A stretch of 13,288 bases of DNA from DRLZ01 sp036478815 (lineage in GTDB: Bacteria > Pseudomonadota > Gammaproteobacteria > Methylococcales > DRLZ01): assembly GCA_036478815.1 (NCBI GenBank), contig JAZGEP010000245.1:1-13288 (forward strand). The letters are read 5' to 3'. The position numbers and the translations under genes were made by a program. Under the pieces are notes generated by a model, which saw only the letters and a list, made by a program, of their open reading frames with translations, searched no databases and was not told the DNA's origin. Positions 1 to 5,748 of this stretch are shown here, piece after piece. Position 1 is the stretch's first letter. Every line of letters begins with the position of its first letter.

Positions 1-30
1 GCTGAATTTGGCCACATTTTCCCCTTATTT

Positions 31-128
31 TCGTTAAATAGCACAACTATTCGCCTCAAATAATGGAAAAACGTGACTCAAATCAGCTTTCCCTCGCTAC
101 GGCGTCTATTCTCGGACAACCTCCTAGA
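31..128 (+). repeat. Repeat family 2, copy a
   Basis: About 95 bp resembling two other places in the window. It shares the exact 14-mer ACTATTCGCCTCAA (46-59) with the reverse strand of 2618-2631. The stretch CGCTACGGCGTCTATTCTC (95-113) aligns with the reverse strand of copy b near 2558-2577 and with 971-989 in copy c. The order of blocks (TTAAATAG-x-ACAACTA, then CTCAAA, then a CTTTCCCTCGCTAC block) is the same as in copy c at 912-1000. It carries no gene I can support. It runs directly into the truncated family-1 element at 131-189, so the two may be parts of one mosaic element. Confidence 0.6.
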
Positions 129-130
129 CA

Positions 131-189
131 ACACCAAAGACAGATAAAAAGACAAGCAAGATGGGTATGTTATTTATTACGAATTACCT
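131..189 (-). repeat. Truncated family-1 palindromic element (one end only)
   Basis: Positions 131-189 align with the reverse complement of 620-670, with about 50 of 58 bases matching by eye. The alignment includes GACAAGCAAG (151-160), a TTATTTATT block (171-179) and the terminal TTACCT. It therefore holds one terminal arm plus the adjacent core edge of the 158-bp element at 620-777. The other half is missing; family-2 sequence lies upstream instead. An open frame starting at 161 runs through this repeat and is not treated as a gene. Confidence 0.65.
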
Positions 190-268
190 AAGATGGCTTA
201 ACCGAGTAAAATCACCTAAATTGCGCTGTATTATTGTTTCTTACCGGACTATATCCGGAAGCGCATCG
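190..268 (+). repeat. Truncated family-1 palindromic element (opposite end)
   Basis: This stretch aligns with 2670-2748, the left half of the complete element at 2670-2830, at roughly 75% identity by eye. Matching blocks include the arm AGRTGGYTTRAC, the ATTGCGC block at 219-225, TTGTTTCT (235-242), ACCG-ACT and the core landmark GCGCAT (261-266). The matching right half is not recognisable downstream. It abuts the preceding half-element at 189/190, so two broken copies lie end to end. Confidence 0.55.
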
Positions 269-415
269 TTTGCAAGATTTAGATGCCAGCTATTTCAGCA
301 CAACATCGCTAGTAATGGTAATATGAACACTCTTTACTTTTACAATGAGCAGATTGGCCATCAACCACCAATCATTTTGCTAATAACAACTTTTGGATCT
401 TCTAAGGATATCAAC

Positions 416-586
416 ATGAGAATATTATTAATTATTGCCTGCGCTTTACTACTGTCAGCTTGTTTTTCTGAAGACATGAAAAGTAGTCAAAATGACTCAG
501 TAAACGTACCAACAATGGTCTCTGCGCTACAATCGCCTACCTCATCAGCAGAAACAATCGACACTACACATCGCAACAATATCTAA
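416..586 (+). CDS. Small predicted lipoprotein (56 aa), function unknown
   Basis: This 56-residue protein begins MRILLIIACALLLSAC, a classic bacterial lipoprotein signal: one arginine, a hydrophobic stretch and a lipobox LSAC with the acylated cysteine at residue 16. The mature peptide is only about 40 residues, polar, rich in Ser, Thr and Asn, with no recognisable domain. The ATG at 416 is preceded by TAAGGA at 402-407, a plausible ribosome binding site at usual spacing. A longer in-frame reading from 161 would add 85 residues encoded by repeat DNA and bury the signal peptide, so I reject it. The gene sits between repeat copies and has no evident operon partner. I do not recognise a family. 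It could be a small envelope lipoprotein, or a lipoprotein gene remnant cut short by the adjacent repeats. Confidence 0.5.
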   Translation: MRILLIIACALLLSACFSEDMKSSQNDSVNVPTMVSALQSPTSSAETIDTTHRNNI

Positions 587-619
587 CACTCCATCAATCT
601 ACAGTTAGGTCAACTGCTT

Positions 620-777
620 AGGTAACTCGCAATAAATAACCCACCACCTTGCTTGTCTTTTTGTCTGTCTTCCGCGTTGCAACTCCGGTTACATAGCCAG
701 CTATGCGCCCTCCGTTGCGCCTTGAAGGCAAACAAAAATTCTGCGCAATCTGGTGGGTTATTTATTGCGAGTTACCT
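620..777 (+). repeat. Complete family-1 palindromic element (MITE-like), copy 1
   Basis: A 27-bp terminal inverted repeat is exact: 620-646 is the perfect reverse complement of 751-777 (ends AGGTAACTCGC and GCGAGTTACCT). The 104-bp core (647-750) starts CCTTGCTTGT and ends CTGCGCAATC. It contains a central palindrome CATAGC-CA-GCTATG (693-706) and further weaker internal pairing. The trinucleotide TTA lies on both outer sides (618-620 and 777-779), though it partly overlaps the arm ends, so a target duplication is uncertain. There is no room for a transposase, so any mobility would have to be in trans. The core is homologous to the element at 2670-2830 in the opposite orientation. Confidence 0.85.
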
Positions 778-801
778 TAAGAAAAGCAACCCTACTGCGG
801 A

Positions 802-856
802 AAAGCCCTTATTGACCACACTTTCAATCATGTGTGGTGAAATATATTGGGTCTTT
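802..856. repeat. Imperfect hairpin
   Basis: The stretch 802-821 can pair imperfectly with 832-856. The strongest part is ACCACAC (815-821) with GTGTGGT (832-838), a perfect 7-bp stem around a 10-base loop. The outer AAAGCCC and GGGTCTTT segments add a weaker lower stem. There is no U-rich tail, so it does not look like a normal rho-independent terminator. It may be another small member of the palindromic repeat population here. Confidence 0.45.
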
Positions 857-911
857 CATCACTATGAAGGGCGCATTCAGTGCCCCAAACTCCGTTGCAA
901 GCAGATTTGCC

Positions 912-1000
912 CTTAAATAGAACAACTACACTTAATAATAATGATAATAATAAATTCTATCTCAAAAAGGCTTTTCCTCGCTACAGCTACTATTTTCAGC
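912..1000 (+). repeat. Repeat family 2, copy c, overlapping the start of the next gene
   Basis: It aligns block for block with 31-120: TTAAATAG-A-ACAACTA (913-928), a run of AATAAT, CTCAAAAAGGCTTTTCCTCG (961-980) and CTACAGCTACTATTTTC. The first roughly 20 codons of the sugar dehydrogenase reading frame starting at 941 lie inside this repeat. They are therefore probably repeat-derived sequence rather than conserved protein sequence. Confidence 0.55.
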
Positions 1001-2530
1001 CCACCTATATGGCAAAAAATATTGCACAGCAGACATCTCCTGCTTGTACTAGCGGGGTTTTGGATTACACCTGCTCTTGCAATCGACTTACAGCTAACCC
1101 AGATTACAAACCTGGGTTCTGTGGTGGATATTAAACATGCTGGTGATAACAGCCAACGCTTATTCTTACTACAACAATCTGGTATTGTTCGTATTCTTAA
1201 AAATGAACAACTACTACCACAACCTTTTATTGATATTTCCAGCCGGGTACAATCGGGCGGAGAACAAGGTTTACTAAGCCTTGATTTCGCCCCTGATTTT
1301 GCTAACAACGGTCGGATTTATCTCTACTACAGTAATACCGATGGCAACACAGTGTTATCGCGATTCATTGCGAGTGGCGACTCGGCTAACCCAGACAGCG
1401 AAGAAATCCTGATGGAGTTCACTCAACCATTTAGCAACCACAATGGCGGCCGTATCGAATTTGGCCCAGATGGAATGCTCTACCTTGGTCTGGGTGATGG
1501 TGGAAACGGTGGTGATCCACAAGGCAACGGGCAAAATCACCAGAGTTTATTAGGCAAAATAATTCGTCTGGATGTAGAAAGTCAAGCTTCGGGATTTGTC
1601 ATTCCAGCTGATAATCCCTTTGTCAATGACGCGAACACCAGATCCGAAATTTGGGCACTAGGACTGCGTAATCCTTGGCGAATGTCATTTGACAGTTTAA
1701 CCGGTGATTTATTTATAGCTGACGTTGGTCAAGCTGAATATGAGGAAGTTAATTTCCAACCTGCCAACAGCACTGGCGGCGAAAACTACGGCTGGAATAT
1801 TATGGAAGCCAATTCCTGCTTTAACGCCAGCACCTGTGACAATTCTGGATTAACCATGCCAGCGGCTTTATATGATCACTCAGAAGGCTGCTCTATCACT
1901 GGCGGTCAAGTCTATCGCGGGACTGTTTACCCAGATCTTACTGGACGTTACCTGTATGGGGATTTTTGTACTGGCCGCATCTGGTCACTAAAAAAGAACC
2001 AGAATATTTGGCAAACCGAAATATTGGTTGAATCTGGTGCCGGAATGTTTACCTTTGGTGAAGACCAGGGTGGAAATATCTATATGGCGACCGCCGGCGG
2101 TGTATTTATGCTCAGTGACGGTGAGCCAAAACCCCCGACCGCACCAATAGATGGCAGCTTGTCTGGTAGTTATGTGGTCGATGGATTACTTGATCAGGGA
2201 TTTATTCTCACTGTTGGCAATAATGCACAAGGCAGATTCGTTTTCATCACTTGGTATACCTTCGATGAGTCTGGACAACCTCTGTGGTTAGTTGGCAATG
2301 AATTTTTAACGGAGAATGCTGAACAAATAACATTAACCATGCAGCGCCTTCAAGGCCCCAGATTTTTGAACTTTTCAGATCAACGAGCTAGCCGAACTGA
2401 TGTTGGCCCAATGACATTAGTTGTTGTGAACTGCAATACTATTCAAGTCGATTTTAACTTTGGTTTATTAGGCGCTAACAACTTAAAGCTTAAACGGCTG
2501 ACCAACATCCAGGGTCGTGATTGCCAGTAA
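941..2530 (+). CDS. Exported PQQ-dependent sugar dehydrogenase (GSDH family) with extra C-terminal domain
   Basis: This protein belongs to the glucose/sorbosone dehydrogenase (GSDH, PF07995-type) family: soluble six-bladed propellers that use PQQ to oxidise aldoses in the periplasm or outside the cell. A signal peptide (core about residues 31-47, cleavage after TPALA) precedes the catalytic domain at about 48-395. Family hallmarks visible are GGEQGLLSLDFAPDF, FSNHNGGR with the likely catalytic base His167, LYLGLGDGG, LGKIIRLD, GLRNPWRMSFD and DVGQAEYEEVN. Residues about 404-522 form a second domain (GSYVVDGLLDQGFIL, then a WYTF..G.PLWLVG core), a beta-rich module of the kind seen appended to exported proteins. 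It lacks a PEP-CTERM tail. The ATG at 941 has no Shine-Dalgarno and lies in repeat DNA; a TTG at 1022 (residue 28) would leave a more compact signal peptide. Substrate is unknown. Confidence 0.9.
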   Translation: MIIINSISKRLFLATATIFSPPIWQKILHSRHLLLVLAGFWITPALAIDLQLTQITNLGSVVDIKHAGDNSQRLFLLQQSGIVRILKNEQLLPQPFIDISSRVQSGGEQGLLSLDFAPDFANNGRIYLYYSNTDGNTVLSRFIASGDSANPDSEEILMEFTQPFSNHNGGRIEFGPDGMLYLGLGDGGNGGDPQGNGQNHQSLLGKIIRLDVESQASGFVIPADNPFVNDANTRSEIWALGLRNPWRMSFDSLTGDLFIADVGQAEYEEVNFQPANSTGGENYGWNIMEANSCFNASTCDNSGLTMPAALYDHSEGCSITGGQVYRGTVYPDLTGRYLYGDFCTGRIWSLKKNQNIWQTEILVESGAGMFTFGEDQGGNIYMATAGGVFMLSDGEPKPPTAPIDGSLSGSYVVDGLLDQGFILTVGNNAQGRFVFITWYTFDESGQPLWLVGNEFLTENAEQITLTMQRLQGPRFLNFSDQRASRTDVGPMTLVVVNCNTIQVDFNFGLLGANNLKLKRLTNIQGRDCQ

Positions 2531-2535
2531 CGTCA

Positions 2536-2667
2536 AACTATCTCAAGAGGCTGTCCGGAGAATAGAAACCGTAGCAAAGGAACCCCGCTCTTGTTATAGG
2601 TCAGATATTTCAGCCAATTGAGGCGAATAGTGAGTCAATTTTAGAACCCCTATTCTCGAACGACCCC
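2536..2667 (-). repeat. Repeat family 2, copy b
   Basis: Read on the minus strand it matches copy a: ACTATTCGCCTCAA (2618-2631), then GCTACGG-TTCTATTCTC-CGGACAGCCTC (2549-2575). It has its own imperfect terminal inverted repeat: GGCTGTCCGGAGAATAG (2550-2566 region) against CTATTCTCGAACGACCCC (2650-2667). Its edge AACTATCTCAAGAGGC (2536-2551) matches 15 of 16 bases of 2726-2741 inside the family-1 core, which links the two families by descent or nesting. Confidence 0.6.
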
Positions 2668-2669
2668 TT

Positions 2670-2830
2670 AGGTGGTTTGACGGAATAAAGTTACCAAGAT
2701 TGCGCAGGATTCTTGTTTCTGACCGAACTGTCTCAAGAGGCGCATAGTCATTCTACGTAACGATTGAGATTGCGTTGGTCAGGAGCAAAAAAAACAAGCA
2801 AGGTTGGTAACTTTGTTTCGCAAACCACCT
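2670..2830 (-). repeat. Complete family-1 palindromic element (MITE-like), copy 2
   Basis: Arms 2670-2697 and 2804-2830 are inverted repeats with two mismatches and one single-base gap over 28 positions (end sequence AGGTGGTTTG). Read on the minus strand, the core aligns with the core of the element at 620-777. It has the same CCTTGCTTGT start, the same GCGCATAG-x-CTA-y-GTAAC centre (2740-2761 on the plus strand), and the same TCCTGCGCAATCT-like end. The arms themselves differ strongly from those of the other copy. The element ends 13 bp from the stop codon of the TPR lipoprotein gene. Confidence 0.85.
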
Positions 2831-2842
2831 GATGTATAAGGC

Positions 2843-5278
2843 TCAAGATGTCTGATTTTTCTTAAGCTCATCAACCAATTTTCGAGCCTCATCAACACCT
2901 TTAAAATCAACATCCTTAGATTCAATCACTTGTGTTAATGCTCGTAGCGCTGCCGCATCTCTATTCACAGCATAATAAGCCATACCCAGATGATAACGAA
3001 AAACCGGAAAATCCGGCGCCAGCTCTACTGCTTTTTCTAGAGCTGGAACTGCATTATCATAGTTGGCAAGACGATATGCCAACCACCCATAAGTATCCAA
3101 AAATGTGGGTTGATTGGTCAATTTAAATTGATCGACAAGAACCATTGCATCACTCAGCATCACTTTATCTTCAGTACTATCCGAGATTAATGCTGCATAA
3201 TTATTAACTGCATAAAGATTATTCGGCTTTACTTGAATCAATTGTCTATAAGTTTTAATAGACAGTTCAATTTGTCTATTGTCTTGATAATACACTGCTA
3301 ACTCCATCAACAAGTCGGGCTGCTCAGGTATAGCGACTAATCCTTGCTGATAAATTGATAATGCTTTCTCAAACTGTTTTTTCTGCAAATACAATCGTGC
3401 CAGTTGTTGATAGGCAACAACCAATTTAGGATCGGCATTGATTGCTGCAAGATATGATTGTTCTGCTTCTACTATCTTATTCTGCCAGACTTGAATCTCT
3501 CCGATTAGCTCATAGGTAATGGCATCTTTAGCATCACTGGACAACCGCTTCTGCAAATATTGCAGCGCCTGATCTGGCTTTTTTTGCGCAATATTGGTTT
3601 GAATTAAACGCCTTAATACAGTGAAATTATCTGGTTTTTCAGCAAGTATCTGCTGGTATTCGTCAACAGCTTGTTGATAATCACCTTGTTGCTGGTATAT
3701 TGATCCAAGCAAGAAGTGCGCTTTTAAAGAATCTTTACTGTTCGCCAGCAATGCTCGCGCAAACTTTGTTGCTGATTCCCATTGTTTTTGGTTGATATAA
3801 ATCTTAGACAGCATTTCCAACGAAGTAGCATCATTAGGATTAAGTTTAAGTCCTTGCTCAAGGATGTCTGTTGCATTATCGATCTCTTGATCCCTGAGCA
3901 TTAATCCAGCCAACATGGTACGAGATTTTGCACTTTTAGGATTGCTTTTGACAGCATTTTCCAGGTTTTCTCTGGCCAACTCTTTGTCACCATTAACAAT
4001 ATGTGCAACAGCTAAAAGACGTAATGCTGGTTCAAATTGCTGATCAGTACCTAAAATTGATCTTAAATCAGTAATTGCTGATTCAATTTTCTTGTCGTCC
4101 AGAAACAAGCTGGCGCGTATTAATAACGCTTGTTTGTTCTCATTTTCTTCCGTCAACACCTGCTCAACATAGATACGTGCCTGATCCTTATCTTTTGCTT
4201 GTATTGCCATTTTCGCCAGTTGAACTCGTGCCTCTAATCCATGATTACCAGTTCCATCCTGTTCGATAACTCTGTTATAGAGTGCGCGCGCTCTTGTTGG
4301 TTCGCCCCTGCGTAATTCAGCTAATAAAAATTGAAGCTTATACTGCTCAGGCTGTTCAGTCACAAATCCTTCAAGGGTTTTATCAGCCTGTTCAAGATTT
4401 TTAAAACGAGTCTGTAATTTTATTAATGCCAGCTTCGGATTAATATCGTCTGGAGTTTGTTTAATCATTGTCTGCAACAAAGTTTCTGCTTCATCAATCT
4501 TCTTGACAGAAACATAAAACTCAGCCAGCGCATACTTTAGTGTCACGTTATCAGGAGCTAATTCGACAATCTGATTAAACTCATTTTCTGCCTCAACAAA
4601 CTGATTGAGCTTTTTATGTAAGGATATTTTCAACAATCGTAAACTTTTGTCTTCAGGATGCACTGCTATTGCTTTCTGTAGACCTTTCAAAGCAGCATCA
4701 TGTTTGCCTTGACTGACCATTATTTGCACCAACAGTGAGGTCGCTTCTACATGATTAGGCTTTACGGCTAGTATTTCTGAAACAATTGTTTGGGCCTCGT
4801 CGTTTTCTTTACTGCGCAGGTGTACGATTGCTTGCAACAATCGTGCATCGATATTTTCAGGGTCTGTTTCCAGAACAAGCCCAATCTTTTCTTTCGCTTT
4901 TTCTTGCTCGCCAGATAACAAATAAATCTGTCCCAATTTAATTTGGGCATCAAAATGATTAGGCAACTCTTCTATTACACGACTGAAGCTAACATAGGCT
5001 TTTTTCCAGTCTTTCTTTTTCTCTGCGACCAGACCCAGCAAATAGAGTGCTTCAACATGTTTATCGTTTAATTGCAGTACGTTTTGTGTCTCAATTCTTG
5101 CTTTTTCATAGTGTTCCTGGTCATAGAACTGTTGAGCCTTGGCCAAATGTTGTGCTTGACGTTGAATGGTATCACCACTGCAACCACTCATCCCAATAAG
5201 GATGATGAGCAACATTACGCAATAAATCCGCGTTAGCAGACAATGTAAAGCTGTGTAATTGCACAAACATTTTCGCAT
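2843..5278 (-). CDS. prsT: TPR-repeat lipoprotein of the PEP-CTERM/exopolysaccharide system (PrsT-like)
   Basis: A long protein (about 811 residues) with a lipoprotein signal ending in LIGMSGC (Cys33), followed by tandem tetratricopeptide repeats over nearly its whole length. Typical repeat cores include AKAQQFYDQEHYEKARIE, ALYLLGLVAEKKKDWKKAY and AHFLLGSIYQQQGDYQQAV. Size, lipobox and end-to-end TPRs match the PEP-CTERM system TPR lipoprotein family (PrsT), thought to be an envelope scaffold for exopolysaccharide export or assembly. Family members are usually of similar or slightly greater length. I prefer the ATG at 5278 because AAAAGGG lies 8-10 bases upstream and the signal then starts MRKCL. 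An upstream ATG (5299) or TTG (5302) in the same frame is possible, with GGAG at 5311-5314. It is divergent from the exosortase gene. A generic TPR lipoprotein is the alternative; the neighbour makes PrsT more likely. Confidence 0.8.
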   Translation of the reverse strand: MRKCLCNYTALHCLLTRIYCVMLLIILIGMSGCSGDTIQRQAQHLAKAQQFYDQEHYEKARIETQNVLQLNDKHVEALYLLGLVAEKKKDWKKAYVSFSRVIEELPNHFDAQIKLGQIYLLSGEQEKAKEKIGLVLETDPENIDARLLQAIVHLRSKENDEAQTIVSEILAVKPNHVEATSLLVQIMVSQGKHDAALKGLQKAIAVHPEDKSLRLLKISLHKKLNQFVEAENEFNQIVELAPDNVTLKYALAEFYVSVKKIDEAETLLQTMIKQTPDDINPKLALIKLQTRFKNLEQADKTLEGFVTEQPEQYKLQFLLAELRRGEPTRARALYNRVIEQDGTGNHGLEARVQLAKMAIQAKDKDQARIYVEQVLTEENENKQALLIRASLFLDDKKIESAITDLRSILGTDQQFEPALRLLAVAHIVNGDKELARENLENAVKSNPKSAKSRTMLAGLMLRDQEIDNATDILEQGLKLNPNDATSLEMLSKIYINQKQWESATKFARALLANSKDSLKAHFLLGSIYQQQGDYQQAVDEYQQILAEKPDNFTVLRRLIQTNIAQKKPDQALQYLQKRLSSDAKDAITYELIGEIQVWQNKIVEAEQSYLAAINADPKLVVAYQQLARLYLQKKQFEKALSIYQQGLVAIPEQPDLLMELAVYYQDNRQIELSIKTYRQLIQVKPNNLYAVNNYAALISDSTEDKVMLSDAMVLVDQFKLTNQPTFLDTYGWLAYRLANYDNAVPALEKAVELAPDFPVFRYHLGMAYYAVNRDAAALRALTQVIESKDVDFKGVDEARKLVDELKKNQTS

Positions 5279-5748
5279 CAACATATCCCTTTTAGACATC
5301 AACTTGATTGCACTCCTAAGTGGCTCTCTTGGCCACCCATTCTATCATTATAATAGACTGTGACTTGAAGTGATGAGTCGCATCTCTGCAGGAAAGTAGC
5401 CCCGTACTCAATCATTGGATGAACAAGCATCATGATGTTGCTTTTTAGCCAAGTAACTTTAGTTGGTATATTATAGATACCCGCGCATAAAAATTGCAGA
5501 GAGTAAAAATCTTCGGAATAAATTAATGTAACTACTCAGCTTACCCTCTATTTTGCCCAATAGCTTCGTTGAAAGGGCTCATTTACACTTGCAAACTCCG
5601 CGCTTTCGCCTTGCTCTTGGACACAATAGAGGGCAATCTGAGCAGTTACTGATTACGCTGAGTGGTTATAAATTAATTATCTTTGGTAAATTAGCTTTTC
5701 CTGTATACAAAGACAAAAGACACAGATTTGGCTTGGAATATTCACAGA
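5279..5748. other. Divergent intergenic region upstream of prsT-like and exosortase genes
   Basis: Roughly 470 bp separate the two divergent genes and must hold their promoters. On the minus strand TATAAT (5348-5353) lies about 70 bases ahead of the TPR lipoprotein start, but no good -35 box is placed with it. On the plus strand an AT-rich TATATTATAGATA stretch (5467-5479) is a possible -10 region. I looked for the sigma-54 GG-N10-GC pattern, since Prs regulators of this system type often use RpoN, and saw none convincing. The distal part holds a hairpin element (5528-5649). Confidence 0.4.
5528..5649. repeat. Palindromic element in the exosortase leader
   Basis: Arms 5528-5555 and 5622-5649 are inverted repeats matching at 24 of 28 positions (ends GTAACTACTCAGC and CTGAGCAGTTAC). 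The 66-base core has its own stem, GAAAGGGC (5571-5578) with GCGCTTTC (5599-5606). It also contains a CAAACTCCG...GCCTTG motif resembling the core of the family-1 element at 620-777. A second partial right arm, GCTGAGTGGTTAT at 5658-5670 followed by AAATTAATT, can pair with 5521-5540, so two competing foldings exist. It ends about 100 bp before the exosortase start codon. Confidence 0.7.

Larger units (their letters stand above)
587..940. other. Intergenic stretch made of repeats
   Basis: The gap between the small lipoprotein and the sugar dehydrogenase contains a complete family-1 element (620-777), a separate hairpin (802-856) and the start of a family-2 copy (from about 912). Open frames that cross it (653-916, 880-1134) lie inside the repeats or overlap the dehydrogenase, and show no domain, codon or ribosome-binding evidence. 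No convincing sigma-70 promoter for the dehydrogenase was found. Confidence 0.6.
2531..2842. other. Convergent intergenic region filled by repeats
   Basis: The gap between the converging dehydrogenase and TPR-lipoprotein genes is almost wholly occupied by family-2 copy b (2536-2667) and the complete family-1 copy at 2670-2830. No gene and no standard terminator with a T-tract was seen. The palindromes could act as bidirectional transcript ends, which is inference. Confidence 0.6.

Noticed and set aside
161..415. N-terminal extension of the small lipoprotein frame back to 161
   Set aside because: It is encoded by two truncated repeat elements, has no ribosome site, and would hide the clear lipoprotein signal that begins at 416.
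620..777. CRISPR-like repeat unit
   Set aside because: The repeats are inverted pairs around a conserved core, not regularly spaced direct repeats with unique spacers, and no cas genes are present.
653..916. 87-codon open frame
   Set aside because: It lies within the palindromic element and the following hairpin; no domain or ribosome site, and translation is Cys/Leu-rich in a way typical of chance frames in repeats.
880..1134. 84-codon open frame overlapping the dehydrogenase start
   Set aside because: It conflicts with the well-supported dehydrogenase signal peptide and shows no protein family features.
5461..5500. Sigma-54 promoter for the exosortase
   Set aside because: TTGCAG at 5494-5499 resembles a -12 element, but no GG is found 12 bases upstream at the required -24 position.
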